Positions 1 to 7,847 of a stretch of DNA of 26,585 bases are shown here, in pieces. The first letter of the stretch is position 1. Each line of letters opens with the position of its first letter. The position numbers were made by a program, and so were the translations under genes. The stretch spans positions 1 to 26,585 of the forward strand of contig CAMJWT010000024.1 in assembly GCA_946409545.1 (NCBI GenBank). The letters are read 5' to 3'. Source of the stretch: RUG12783 sp946409545. Lineage in GTDB: Bacteria; Bacillota_I; Bacilli_A; RF39; UBA660. The notes beneath the pieces are model-generated. The model was not told the origin of the DNA, made no database searches, and was given only the letters and a program-made list of their open reading frames with translations.

Positions 1-963
1 CATGAATCTCGTCGTATTGATAATCAGTTAAGAGGACGTTCTGGTCGTCAAGGAGATCCAGGTGCTAGTCAATTCTTTGTATCAATGGAAGATGACTTGA
101 TGGTACGTTTCGGAACTGATCGTATTAAGAATATGTTACATTCTCTTGGTATGCCTGAAGATATGCCAATTAGAAGTAAGATATTCACTAATTCTCTTAG
201 TACAGCTCAAGCTAAAGTAGAAGGTAATAACTTTGATATTCGTAAACAATTACTACAATATGATGATGTAATGAATACTCAAAGAGAAGATATTTATAAT
301 CGTAGAAATGAAATTCTTGATAATGAATCTATTCATGAAACAGTATTAAATACTTTCTATAATCATATTGCAGATATTGTTGAAAACCATATACCACCAG
401 AGAATTATCTAACAGATAAAGACTTATCTGATATTGTTAATTATGCAAATCAAAATTTACTACTTAAACATATGAATTTTGATGAATTAAAAGACAAATC
501 AACTGATGAAGTTATTGAAACAATTCATAATAAAGTAGTTAAGGAATATGAAAATAAATTAAGTAAAATTCCTAATGAGATTACTGATGAATTTGAAAAA
601 GCAATTAGTTTAAATGTTATTGATAAATACTGGACAGAAAACATTAATGCCTTATCTCAATTAAGAGAGAGTGTTATGATGCGTGGTTATGGTGGAGATG
701 ATCCATTAAGAGCATATTCTGTAGAAGGAAAGAATATGTATGATGCAATGTTAGTAAACATTGATAAAGATATTACATTATTCTTACTAAAAGCTGAAAT
801 AAGACAAAATGTTGAAAGAAAAGAAGTAGTTAAAAATAAATTAACTAATGATGGAGATACAACTACTAAAACAAGACAAGCTAAAAGTGAAAAAGTAGGA
901 AGAAACGACCCATGTCCATGTGGCAGTGGAAAGAAATATAAAAACTGTCATGGTAAAAAATAA
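1..963 (+). CDS. secA: SecA preprotein translocase ATPase, C-terminal part (5' truncated by window)
   Basis: SecA is the ATPase motor that pushes unfolded preproteins through the SecYEG channel. The frame is open from base 1, so the gene starts upstream of the window. The first residues (HESRRIDNQLRGRSGRQGDP) are the conserved end of the second nucleotide-binding fold, including the arginine-finger region. The helical scaffold and wing regions follow. The last about 20 residues form a SEC-C zinc motif, CPCGSGKKYKNCHG (C-x-C-x8-C-H), which in other SecA proteins binds SecB, ribosomes or phospholipid. A hairpin terminator follows three bases after the stop, so secA ends its transcription unit. 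The family assignment is certain; only the N-terminal part is missing. Confidence 0.98.
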   Translation, partial: HESRRIDNQLRGRSGRQGDPGASQFFVSMEDDLMVRFGTDRIKNMLHSLGMPEDMPIRSKIFTNSLSTAQAKVEGNNFDIRKQLLQYDDVMNTQREDIYNRRNEILDNESIHETVLNTFYNHIADIVENHIPPENYLTDKDLSDIVNYANQNLLLKHMNFDELKDKSTDEVIETIHNKVVKEYENKLSKIPNEITDEFEKAISLNVIDKYWTENINALSQLRESVMMRGYGGDDPLRAYSVEGKNMYDAMLVNIDKDITLFLLKAEIRQNVERKEVVKNKLTNDGDTTTKTRQAKSEKVGRNDPCPCGSGKKYKNCHGKK

Positions 964-966
964 ATA

Positions 967-988
967 AAAGCCCAAAAGGGCTTTTTTT
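967..988 (+). terminator. Rho-independent terminator of secA
   Basis: AAAGCCC (967-973), loop AAAA, then GGGCTTT running into a T-tract to 988. It lies directly behind the secA stop codon. Confidence 0.93.
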
Positions 989-1003
989 ATTTACATACTT
1001 TTA

Positions 1004-1031
1004 TTGGAGTAATTTAGTTTTATGATACAAT
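1004..1031 (+). promoter_or_regulatory. Promoter of the HD-domain gene
   Basis: TTGGAG (1004-1009), a 16-base spacer, then TACAAT (1026-1031) preceded by TG (1023-1024), an extended -10. It lies between the secA terminator and the GTG start at 1050. The same TATGATACAAT string recurs at 22131 upstream of the thioredoxin-like gene. Confidence 0.65.
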
Positions 1032-1049
1032 AAATATATGGAGGGTTTT

Positions 1050-1655
1050 GTGAGAGAGGAAGTTTTTAGTGTTGAATTAGAGAGATTTCAAGATCAAAAT
1101 GTAAGAGCGAGTGCTGAAGTAATATTAAATATGATACCTGATTATTTCTTTGAGATACCAGCATCATCATCAGGAAAGTATCATCCCATTTTCTCTTTAG
1201 GTGAAGGTGGTTTAGTACGTCATGTTAAAGTAGCAATGAGAATCTTAGAAGAAATGTTTAGAGATGAAGCTTTTGGTACTTTTGATGAATATACCAAAGA
1301 TTTAATTAGAATGGCTTTACTTCTTCATGATGGTTTTAAATCAGGAATAACTAACGTAGGTCATACTTGTAATGAACATCCCGTTCTTATGAGTAATTTT
1401 ATCTTAGAAAATAAAGATAAATTATTTATTAGTGAAGAAGATGCTATGTTTGTTTCAAGATTAATTCTTACCCATATGGGACCTTGGAATAAAGATCGAG
1501 CTGGTAATGTTATTATGCCTGTACCAGAAACAAGAGAAGAATTATTAGTTCATTTATGTGATTATATTGCATCAAGGAATTTCTTAAATGTTTATTTTGA
1601 GAATAATGAAATTGCTGATAGTGTTAATCGTGAAAAAGTATTCTTAAAAAAATAA
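1050..1655 (+). CDS. HD-domain metal-dependent phosphohydrolase
   Basis: A 201-residue predicted metal-dependent phosphohydrolase. The HD fold is marked by His58 (GLVRHV), His93-Asp94 (LLHDG), His110, His142 (LTHMG) and Asp171 (HLCDY). This H-HD-H-H-D pattern has enough ligands for two metals and recalls the HD domain of the YhaM-type 3'-5' exoribonucleases, but the OB-fold N-terminus of YhaM is absent. An ATG at 1038 is in frame but overlaps the Shine-Dalgarno sequence. I choose GTG 1050, because GGAGG at 1040-1044 sits five bases before it. The substrate (nucleotide, cyclic nucleotide or RNA end) cannot be read from the sequence. An acetyltransferase follows after 24 bases, probably on the same transcript. 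Confidence 0.85.
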   Translation: MREEVFSVELERFQDQNVRASAEVILNMIPDYFFEIPASSSGKYHPIFSLGEGGLVRHVKVAMRILEEMFRDEAFGTFDEYTKDLIRMALLLHDGFKSGITNVGHTCNEHPVLMSNFILENKDKLFISEEDAMFVSRLILTHMGPWNKDRAGNVIMPVPETREELLVHLCDYIASRNFLNVYFENNEIADSVNREKVFLKK

Positions 1656-1679
1656 TTAATTTATAGGAGATGGTTTTAT

Positions 1680-2207
1680 ATGGTATATAGATTACCTACA
1701 TTAGATGATTATGATCTATTAAAAGAATATGTTATAGAACATTATTCTAATCATGAAAAAAGTATTAGTGCGAGTTTAGGTATGACTAATATGGACTTTA
1801 AAGAATGGGTAGAAAAAGTTAATCGTAATGCCAATAAAGCCGATGATGAATGGGGAAGATATTATTTATATTTAGTATTTGATAATAATAAATTAATTGG
1901 TTTATTAAATATAAGATTTGAGTTACCAATAGATTATCGAAATCAATATGGTGATATTGGATATGGAGTAAGACCTAGCGAAAGAAGAAAAGGTTATGCT
2001 ACCAAGATGTTAAAGTATGCTTTATCTATTTGTAAAGATAAAGGAATGAATGAAGTAATTGTTGGCTGTTATAAAGACAATTTTGGCTCAAATAAGACGA
2101 TTTTAAAGAATAATGGTATGTTATATCGAACAACAACTGAAGACCTTGTATTAAGCGATAATTGGGCAATAACTTTAGATAATAATTACTATAAGATAAC
2201 TTTATAA
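1680..2207 (+). CDS. GNAT family N-acetyltransferase
   Basis: A 175-residue GCN5-related acetyltransferase that transfers the acetyl group of acetyl-CoA to an amine on an unknown substrate. The acetyl-CoA pyrophosphate loop is RRKGYA (residues 102-107, the R/Q-x-x-G-x-A motif), preceded by the strand DIGYGVRP. A later segment with GCYKDNFGSNKTILKNNGM is the usual B motif, in which a residue pair contacts CoA and the helix ends in NGM. AGGAGA lies nine bases before the ATG. It sits between the HD gene and a second, shorter GNAT gene that starts 13 bases downstream; the two are not close duplicates. The target cannot be predicted. Confidence 0.9.
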   Translation: MVYRLPTLDDYDLLKEYVIEHYSNHEKSISASLGMTNMDFKEWVEKVNRNANKADDEWGRYYLYLVFDNNKLIGLLNIRFELPIDYRNQYGDIGYGVRPSERRKGYATKMLKYALSICKDKGMNEVIVGCYKDNFGSNKTILKNNGMLYRTTTEDLVLSDNWAITLDNNYYKITL

Positions 2208-2220
2208 AGTAGGAGATATT

Positions 2221-2685
2221 ATGAAAATAAGAAAAGTAAAAGAAGAAGAGATGGATGTAGCTCTTGATTTAGTTTGGCGTGTTTTCTTAGAATTTGAAGC
2301 TCCTGATTATACAGAAGAAGGAATAAAAGAATTCAAAAAAGCAATTGATGATAAAGAATGGGTATCTAAAAGAGACTTTTGGGGTGCTTTTGATAATAAT
2401 CAATTATTAGGTGTAATCGCAACAAAAGATTATAATCATATCGCTTTATTTTTCGTAGAAGGTATTTATCATAACAAAGGAATTGGGAAGGCCTTATATA
2501 AAAAGATTTGTGAATTAAATACAACAGGAACGTATACTGTTAATTCATCACCTTATGCAAGAAAAGTTTATGAACATCTTGGATTTGTTTATACTGATAC
2601 TGTTCAATCAGTTAATGGATTAATCTTTTATCCTATGAAAAATGATCATGTTTTAGAAAATAAACTACAAAATAAACATTTGTAG
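2221..2685 (+). CDS. GNAT family N-acetyltransferase (YafP-like type)
   Basis: A 154-residue GNAT acetyltransferase. It contains the acetyl-CoA loop NKGIGK (residues 85-90) after the strand IALFFVEGIYH, and the C-terminal segment YTVNSSPYARKVYEHLGF, in which the tyrosine before EHLGF is the common general acid of this family. The architecture resembles the YafP/YkkB small-acetyltransferase group. AGGAG lies just before the ATG. Its last codons form the left arm of a terminator hairpin, so the HD-GNAT-GNAT transcript probably ends here. Substrate unknown. Confidence 0.88.
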   Translation: MKIRKVKEEEMDVALDLVWRVFLEFEAPDYTEEGIKEFKKAIDDKEWVSKRDFWGAFDNNQLLGVIATKDYNHIALFFVEGIYHNKGIGKALYKKICELNTTGTYTVNSSPYARKVYEHLGFVYTDTVQSVNGLIFYPMKNDHVLENKLQNKHL

Positions 2686-2692
2686 TTTTTTT
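2662..2692 (+). terminator. Terminator overlapping the end of the second GNAT gene
   Basis: AAACTACAAA (2662-2671) pairs perfectly with TTTGTAGTTT (2679-2688) over a 7-base loop, followed by more T. The stop codon TAG lies inside the right arm. Confidence 0.85.
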
Positions 2693-2712
2693 GTAAATAA
2701 AATGTAATTTGT

Positions 2713-2741
2713 TTGTATTCTTATTTATCTTTTCCTATAAT
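2713..2741 (+). promoter_or_regulatory. Promoter of the 2761 gene
   Basis: TTGTAT (2713-2718), 17-base spacer, TATAAT (2736-2741). An in-frame TTG inside the -35 could be mistaken for a start codon, but it would lie upstream of the transcript. Confidence 0.75.
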
Positions 2742-2760
2742 ACTCTCCAAGGAGGATTTT

Positions 2761-3201
2761 GTGGAGAATAAGAAGATGAAGTTTTATGATTTTTTCAAGT
2801 TATTTATTGCGGTTCATTTAACGAAAGGAAAGGATTATCTAAATATTGATAGTTTTAAAAGATTTTTAAGAAGACATTATAAAGAAGATCCAGATATTAC
2901 ATCAAAATTAAATAATGCTTTAACAAGATTAGTATCATCTAAATTTGTTAAATATGATTTTGATTCTAATAATATATTATTCACTAACAAAGAAGGTATT
3001 TTAAAACTAGTAGATAAAACTAAATATAATCTTGAGTATATTTATAAAGTTGCATCTAGTTATGATGATTATTGTATTGAAGAAACAGCTCGTGCTTATG
3101 ATATGATGATTGAACCTGAAGCTATCTCTCAATACAATAGAGAAATGGATAGAAAGATTGCTGAAGAAATTAGTGGTCATATTAGATTTGGAGGAAGATA
3201 G
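2761..3201 (+). CDS. Conserved-looking protein of unknown function
   Basis: A 146-residue soluble protein that I do not recognise. It starts at GTG 2761, supported by AAGGAGG (2749-2755) five bases upstream and a promoter ending at 2741. The N-terminal half is basic and helical (KKMKFYDFFKLFIAVHL, then FKRFLRRHYKED). A central segment (LNNALTRLVSSKFVKYDFDSN) resembles a winged-helix or helix-turn-helix layout, with a hydrophobic helix followed by two short strands. The C-terminus is acidic and helical, with a Gly-Arg tail. No catalytic motif, signal peptide or membrane segment is visible. It is a single-gene unit, with its own promoter and terminator. A small DNA- or protein-binding role is possible but unproven. 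Confidence 0.7.
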   Translation: MENKKMKFYDFFKLFIAVHLTKGKDYLNIDSFKRFLRRHYKEDPDITSKLNNALTRLVSSKFVKYDFDSNNILFTNKEGILKLVDKTKYNLEYIYKVASSYDDYCIEETARAYDMMIEPEAISQYNREMDRKIAEEISGHIRFGGR

Positions 3202-3230
3202 GAAGCATATTATTATGCTTTCCTTTTTTT
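3201..3230 (+). terminator. Terminator of the 2761 gene
   Basis: AAGCATA (3203-3209) pairs with TATGCTT (3214-3220), extended by a G-T and a G-C pair, followed by a run of seven T. Confidence 0.87.
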
Positions 3231-3247
3231 GTTATACTTTATATAAT
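3230..3247 (+). promoter_or_regulatory. Likely promoter of the Nudix gene, fused to the preceding terminator
   Basis: The last T of the terminator T-tract and the next G form the TG of an extended -10 (TG-T-TATACT, -10 at 3233-3238). A second candidate -10, TATAAT, is at 3242-3247. No good -35 is visible, as expected if the extended -10 drives initiation. Confidence 0.5.
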
Positions 3248-3269
3248 AATATTGAATTAAGGAGTTTTT

Positions 3270-3692
3270 ATGGATAAATTTAAAGAAATAAGACCTATTG
3301 TATTAGGTATCGCTATTCGTGATAATAAACTATTAGTAAGTGAAGGATATGATAAAGTTAAAAAACAAACTTTCTATCGTTGTTTAGGTGGAGGAATAGA
3401 ATTTCAAGAGAAAAGTGAAGAAGCTCTAAAACGAGAATTTATGGAAGAATTAGGTATTGATATTGAAGTAGGAGATTTTGTTGGTATTGCTGAAAACATC
3501 TTTACTTTTGAAACAAAGAAAGCTCATGAAATTGTTTTATTCTATAATATTAAAATAAAAGATGAAGATTATAAAGAAAAATATAATATTATGGATGAAA
3601 AAGAAAAAACACTAGCTTGTTGGGTAGATATAAATGATTTTAAAGATAAAAAGAAAATATTATATCCTGAAGAAATATTTAAATATTTATAA
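3270..3692 (+). CDS. Nudix hydrolase
   Basis: A 140-residue Nudix pyrophosphohydrolase, which cleaves a nucleoside diphosphate linked to another group. The complete Nudix box occupies residues 41-63. Its glycine, Glu47, Arg55-Glu56 and Glu59-Glu60 all match G-x5-E-x7-R-E-U-x-E-E-x-G-U, so the enzyme should bind Mg and be active. The short length with no extra domain resembles the MutT/ADP-ribose pyrophosphatase groups; substrate specificity is not readable. AAGGAG precedes the ATG. It is monocistronic, with its own promoter and a terminator shared with the convergent NAGPA gene. Confidence 0.92.
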   Translation: MDKFKEIRPIVLGIAIRDNKLLVSEGYDKVKKQTFYRCLGGGIEFQEKSEEALKREFMEELGIDIEVGDFVGIAENIFTFETKKAHEIVLFYNIKIKDEDYKEKYNIMDEKEKTLACWVDINDFKDKKKILYPEEIFKYL

Positions 3693-3719
3693 AAAAAAGA
3701 GATTAAAATCTCTTTTTTT
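3691..3719. terminator. Bidirectional terminator between convergent genes
   Basis: An A-run and GAGA (3699-3702) pair with TCTC (3709-3712) and a T-run. The symmetry gives a U-tract in both directions, serving the Nudix gene (+) and the NAGPA gene (-), whose stop codon begins at 3720. Confidence 0.85.
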
Positions 3720-5388
3720 ATTCATTAAAATATCCAGCAGCAGGAAGAGCTCTACCACCACCAACAACTTTTGTAAACGTTTGTGAATTCTTTGATTTAT
3801 AGAATAGAGCAACTGAACCACCACCATCAAGATTAGTTGCATTTTTACAACCAAGGGATAAGAATTTATCAATCGCAGTATTTCTTCTTTCATGAGTTGA
3901 AGTAAATAATACATAGTTATTTTCATTAATCTGACAAATCATTGTTAATCCTTTATATGAGTTATTTGATCTATCAGGCATACTACTAGAGAAACTTGAT
4001 AATTTCTTGCCATCTTTAATTACTGGTCCTGCAAAGTTAAAGGTATTTCTTACTCCTGAATTAATAACTGTTTGTGACCATTTTTGCTTTGCTTCTATTT
4101 CGGCTGAACTTGAAGCCACATTGTCTTCAAATATAACCATTTTATTATCTTTAGTAATACCAGTTAAATACCATTGTTTAACAGCTTTATTATATGCATT
4201 TCTAACAACTTTTCCATTATTTATGACAATAGTACCAACTTCAGTTTTATCATAAGGAGGATACTTATTAACACTTGCTGCATCAAAGGTTCCTTTAAGA
4301 TAGAAACCACTGCCATTAAAGCCAACCATAAGTTTATTTTGTAAATTATTTTGATTCATTGATCTTGTTAATAAATCAAGTGGTTTATAAAGATTTTTCC
4401 CATATTCAGGGGAAGCTGCTTTATTAAGTTGAGAATATGCATCCTTTGCCCAAATTCTTGTTAAATAGTATCCACCAATCTTGCTTATATATACTTTCAA
4501 TGTATCAGTTTCTTCTCTAAAAATAACATTTTCCCCACTTGGTGGCTTTATTGGATCATAGTATCTATTATCGACGATCTTACATTTTAATTCACTAACG
4601 TTACCAGCTTCATCATATACTTTAACAGTTAATGTATTAGATGTTTTATTAGAACTTGTATATTTATTACTTTCATTACTGTTTAATAAAGTACCATTAT
4701 CAAAATATTCGTATTTTGTAATATTATGTTCATCTTTAGCGTCTACTGATAAGACTGTATTATCTTGATTTAGAGTTGCAGTACAAGTTCCAGTTGGCTT
4801 TTCTTTATCGATATTTGTTATATTAATTTCTTCTATATATTCTTGATTTTTTACATTGTAAGCTACTATTTTATAAGAACCATTTTTATTAACGGTTATG
4901 GAACCTTTAGTATTTCCATATACCTTGCCATCTGGCATTAATACTTTACTAAATGTTTCTCCCGTAATTTCGTAAGTTATTGTTACATCAGTATTAGTTA
5001 TTTCGTTTTTATCTAATGTATAATTAATCGTTAAATCATAACTTTCAGGCTCTAAAACCGTTACTTTTCTTGTTAAAACCTTACCGTTATATCGATATAT
5101 TATTTGATATTCACCAGGACTTCGATTATTAACATTATTTATTACTTGTACAGAACTTGTTAAATCATTATTATTTTCATCTATATAACTATAACCAGGT
5201 TCTTGATATTCTTCTTTGTATTTAAGTGTTACATCACCACCTGTTAAAGTAAATGAATAACTATTTTTCTTTTCTTCATCAGTTGGTGTTTCATTCCCTC
5301 CCATAAAGATAAATATAAAGGTTAGAACAATTAAGAAGATAAGGGCATAAATAATATAATTTAATACATTGTCATTCTTTTTTTTCAT
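3718..5388 (-). CDS. Membrane-anchored phosphodiester glycosidase (NAGPA domain) with Ig-like repeats
   Basis: A 556-residue surface protein. Residues 1-10 are basic, 11-30 form one membrane anchor, and the rest should lie outside the cell. Residues about 45-112 are an Ig-like domain of DUF5011/cadherin-like type (EPGYSYID, then a Pro-Gly-x-Tyr turn and VTV ending). Two further beta-rich segments (about 118-190 and 195-275) look like related repeats, the second ending in DEAGNVSE. From about 290 to the end is a phosphodiester glycosidase domain of the NAGPA type, with FNGSGF, FAGPVI and the hallmark NLDGGGS (519-525), followed by GGGRALP. Relatives remove sugar phosphodiester caps or are tied to exopolysaccharide metabolism. 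GGAG precedes the ATG by six bases. It is transcribed divergently from an unknown gene and an LD-carboxypeptidase, which suggests cell-wall work. The natural substrate is unknown. Confidence 0.9.
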   Translation of the reverse strand: MKKKNDNVLNYIIYALIFLIVLTFIFIFMGGNETPTDEEKKNSYSFTLTGGDVTLKYKEEYQEPGYSYIDENNNDLTSSVQVINNVNNRSPGEYQIIYRYNGKVLTRKVTVLEPESYDLTINYTLDKNEITNTDVTITYEITGETFSKVLMPDGKVYGNTKGSITVNKNGSYKIVAYNVKNQEYIEEINITNIDKEKPTGTCTATLNQDNTVLSVDAKDEHNITKYEYFDNGTLLNSNESNKYTSSNKTSNTLTVKVYDEAGNVSELKCKIVDNRYYDPIKPPSGENVIFREETDTLKVYISKIGGYYLTRIWAKDAYSQLNKAASPEYGKNLYKPLDLLTRSMNQNNLQNKLMVGFNGSGFYLKGTFDAASVNKYPPYDKTEVGTIVINNGKVVRNAYNKAVKQWYLTGITKDNKMVIFEDNVASSSAEIEAKQKWSQTVINSGVRNTFNFAGPVIKDGKKLSSFSSSMPDRSNNSYKGLTMICQINENNYVLFTSTHERRNTAIDKFLSLGCKNATNLDGGGSVALFYKSKNSQTFTKVVGGGRALPAAGYFNE

Positions 5389-5416
5389 TTATTACTCCAT
5401 CTATTATTACATAATA

Positions 5417-5445
5417 ATTATATATTTTTAGTAATCGTTTGACAA
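5417..5445 (-). promoter_or_regulatory. Promoter of the NAGPA gene, sharing its -35 with the divergent promoter
   Basis: Read on the minus strand: TTGTCA (5445-5440), 17-base spacer, TATAAT (5422-5417). The -35 lies on the same seven bases, TTGACAA (5439-5445), as the plus-strand -35. Confidence 0.85.
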
Positions 5446-5467
5446 TTAAATGTTTTGTATTTATTAT
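5439..5467 (+). promoter_or_regulatory. Promoter of the 5486 gene and LD-carboxypeptidase
   Basis: TTGACA (5439-5444), 17-base spacer, TATTAT (5462-5467). Transcription should begin near 5474, which excludes the in-frame ATG at 5450 as a start. Confidence 0.87.
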
Positions 5468-5485
5468 AAAGTACTTGAGGTTTAT

Positions 5486-6241
5486 ATGTATGAAGAAAAA
5501 CTATCTTCTTTAAAAAAAATAGGTATTAAAGTAGAAGAAAATGAATTTGAAGAAATAATGAATTTATACAACAATATTTTTCTTTTTTTATTAGAAATTG
5601 GTGTTATAAAAGATAATGATTTCTCTAATAGATGGCAATTTATGGATAAAGATCTTTCTTTTATAAACAATAGTTATAAAGATAATAATAATTATAAAAT
5701 ATTTAAAATTGTTGTTTATTTAAAAAGGAATAACTTATGTCATTTATTCCCTGTTCATCATTTATATTGGGTTTCTGGAAGACGTGAATTAATACAAGAA
5801 TTAGATTTTTATCTATCAATTAACATCAGATTTGATCATGAAAAATTTATTAGTGAATATATAGAAAATAACACTTATACTATGTCTAATATAATTGAAG
5901 ATGCATATAAAGATTTAATGATAAATCGATTTGTAGATTCTAAGTATAAAAGAATTATAGAATTATTCAAAAACATATATGATAAGTATCAAACTATTCC
6001 AAGTAGTGTTGATACTGATTTATTTGAATGGTTTTTTAATGTATTATATCTACATATTGTAATTGATAAAAAAATTGATGAACTAGATGAAGTATTAATG
6101 AATTTAGATTATATTTGTAGTCATATTTTAGAGATTACTGATATAATAAATATGTATAATCCAAGGTTTAATAGAGAAATGTATCTATTAGTTAAGAGTC
6201 TTTATAGGACGAATGATAAACCTAGAATAATTGTTAAATAA
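5486..6241 (+). CDS. Protein of unknown function
   Basis: A 251-residue protein that I do not recognise. An upstream ATG at 5450 lies inside the promoter. The start at 5486 has TGAGG (5476-5480) at a spacing of five bases. The protein is acidic to neutral, rich in Ile, Asn, Tyr and Asp, and appears mostly helical. There is no signal peptide and no clear membrane segment. Notable spots are HLFPVHHLYWVSGRRE near residue 85 and several Tyr-Asn-rich linkers. There is no metal motif or P-loop. It is followed after nine bases by the S66 carboxypeptidase and diverges from the NAGPA gene, so a link to envelope maintenance is possible by context only. Confidence 0.6.
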   Translation: MYEEKLSSLKKIGIKVEENEFEEIMNLYNNIFLFLLEIGVIKDNDFSNRWQFMDKDLSFINNSYKDNNNYKIFKIVVYLKRNNLCHLFPVHHLYWVSGRRELIQELDFYLSINIRFDHEKFISEYIENNTYTMSNIIEDAYKDLMINRFVDSKYKRIIELFKNIYDKYQTIPSSVDTDLFEWFFNVLYLHIVIDKKIDELDEVLMNLDYICSHILEITDIINMYNPRFNREMYLLVKSLYRTNDKPRIIVK

Positions 6242-6250
6242 GGAGTTTTT

Positions 6251-7264
6251 ATGATTAAACCAGAAAAATTAAATAGAGGCGATAAAGTTGCGATGGTTAG
6301 TCTATCTTGGGGAGGACTAGGTGATACTAAATTTAAGCATAAATTTTATATAGCTAAAAAAAGATTAGAAGATGAATTTGGACTTGAACTATTTGAAATG
6401 CCCCATGCTCTTTCAGGTAGTAAATATGTAGAAGAACATCCTGAAGATAGAGCTAAAGATTTAATGGATGCATTCGCTGATCCTAGTGTTAAAGCCATCT
6501 TTTGTGCTATAGGTGGTAATGATACTATTAGAACTTTACCATATATTGATTTTGATGTTATAAGAGAAAATCCTAAAATATTTATGGGTTATTCGGATAC
6601 AACAATTAATCACTTTATGATGCATAAAGCAGGGCTAGTATCTTTTTACGGACCAACTGTAATGTGTGAATTTGGTGAATATGTTAAGATGTTTGATTAT
6701 ACTAAAGATGCTGTTAATAGTATATTGTTTGATAATACTCCAAATTTTGAAATTAAATCAAGTCCGGAATGGTGTAGAGAACGTATTGAATGGGATGAGA
6801 AAAATATCAATGTAGGGAAAACTCTTATTCCCGAAACTCATGGATATGAATTACTTCAAGGAAATGGTCTTGTGACAGGACAACTTTTAGGTGGTTGCAT
6901 TGATGTTTTTCCAATGGCTTTTGATACATCTATTTGGCCAACTGACTGGGATGATAAAATATTATTACTTGAAACAAGTGAAGATAAACCAAGCCCTGAT
7001 TTTGTTTATGATATTTTAAATAATTTAGGTAAACAAGGTATTTATGATAAAGTAAAAGGCATTATATTTGGTAAACCATATGAAGAGATGTACTATGAAG
7101 AATATAAAGAAATCTTAAGAAAAGTACTTAGTGAATATCATAGAAATGATTTACCAGTTTTATATAATATTAATATAGGTCATGCTTTCCCTAATGGTAT
7201 CTTACCTTTAGGAACAGATGTTACAGTTGATTTTGATAATAAGAAAATATATTTATATATTTAA
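6251..7264 (+). CDS. S66 family LD-carboxypeptidase / MccF-like serine peptidase
   Basis: A 337-residue cytoplasmic serine peptidase of family S66, which includes LdcA (trims the terminal D-Ala from murein tetrapeptides during recycling) and MccF (hydrolyses microcin C-type aminoacyl nucleotides). The triad is visible: nucleophile Ser115 in GYSDTT, Glu241 in LLLETSED and His311 in NIGHAFPN. The N-terminal landmark GDKVAMVSLS and the AIGGNDT segment (residues 86-92) are typical. The length matches MccF-like members (about 330-350) rather than the shorter E. coli LdcA. GGAG lies before the ATG and a 12-bp hairpin terminator follows. The choice between cell-wall recycling and detoxification is open; the neighbouring NAGPA gene favours an envelope role. 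Confidence 0.93.
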   Translation: MIKPEKLNRGDKVAMVSLSWGGLGDTKFKHKFYIAKKRLEDEFGLELFEMPHALSGSKYVEEHPEDRAKDLMDAFADPSVKAIFCAIGGNDTIRTLPYIDFDVIRENPKIFMGYSDTTINHFMMHKAGLVSFYGPTVMCEFGEYVKMFDYTKDAVNSILFDNTPNFEIKSSPEWCRERIEWDEKNINVGKTLIPETHGYELLQGNGLVTGQLLGGCIDVFPMAFDTSIWPTDWDDKILLLETSEDKPSPDFVYDILNNLGKQGIYDKVKGIIFGKPYEEMYYEEYKEILRKVLSEYHRNDLPVLYNINIGHAFPNGILPLGTDVTVDFDNKKIYLYI

Positions 7265-7292
7265 CGGAACAAAGTTTGATTGATTCTAAAAT

Positions 7293-7322
7293 AAAAAGAA
7301 AATAGTTTTATTTTCTTTTTTT
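7293..7322 (+). terminator. Terminator of the LD-carboxypeptidase transcript
   Basis: AAAAAGAAAATA (7293-7304), loop GTTT, TATTTTCTTTTT (7309-7320): a perfect 12-bp stem with a T-tail. Confidence 0.85.
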
Positions 7323-7323
7323 A

Positions 7324-7332
7324 TGTTATATT
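7324..7332 (+). promoter_or_regulatory. Extended -10 promoter of the DUF6935-like gene
   Basis: TG-T-TATATT begins one base after the terminator T-tract; the -35 region would fall inside the hairpin. The ATG follows 17 bases after the -10. Confidence 0.5.
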
Positions 7333-7349
7333 AATTAAGGAGGATAAAT

Positions 7350-7847
7350 ATGAATATTGAATATAATAAATTAGAAATAACAAAGGAAGAATTATTACAA
7401 GCAGATCGTACTAATCCATATAATGTAGCTGCTTTATATGTAAGAGTTTTATGTTCTTATAATAATCTTAACCAAAATGCTTTTTATGATTTAATGCAAG
7501 TTTTATTGGGAGAATATCAACCATTAAGTGGTGTTGCAAAACAAAGTATTTTAGATCGTTTAATGCAAAATGAAAAATATGAATATATTGGTAAATCATA
7601 TTTTATTGGGGCTAATCCTAGTAATGACTATACACCAAGTATTCCATACACAATATCAGTAATGGATGATCCTAACTTTAATCAAGAAGGATATAAAAGA
7701 TTATTTTTACAAAGTGGGGGAGCTGATTCTAAAAGACCAATTATGGTACGACTAGCAAAAGATGGAAATTATTATTTATGGAGTGATTCATATATGGGAT
7801 TAATGACTGATATTCGTTCTCCTGAATCAAAGAATCCATGGGCTTAA
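7350..7847 (+). CDS. DUF6935-like protein
   Basis: A 165-residue soluble protein. By memory of the family it matches DUF6935: an N-terminal helical part (NPYNVAALYVRVLCSY), the segment KSYFIGANPSNDYTPSIPY, then EGYKRLFLQSGGADSKRP, and the ending SPESKNPWA. These proteins are widespread in Firmicutes and have no established activity that I know of. No catalytic residues can be assigned; the conserved Gly-Gly-Ala-Asp-Ser and the Trp near the end are the best landmarks. AAGGAGG precedes the ATG. The next gene overlaps its last ten bases, so the two are probably translationally coupled and may act together. Confidence 0.8.
   Translation: MNIEYNKLEITKEELLQADRTNPYNVAALYVRVLCSYNNLNQNAFYDLMQVLLGEYQPLSGVAKQSILDRLMQNEKYEYIGKSYFIGANPSNDYTPSIPYTISVMDDPNFNQEGYKRLFLQSGGADSKRPIMVRLAKDGNYYLWSDSYMGLMTDIRSPESKNPWA

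Noticed and set aside
2713..2760. TTG start for the 146-residue protein
   Set aside because: The TTG is part of the -35 hexamer; GTG 2761 has AAGGAGG.
3687..3926. Open frame on the minus strand inside the NAGPA gene
   Set aside because: It is a shadow of the NAGPA gene in another frame, Leu/Gln-rich and with no ribosome site.
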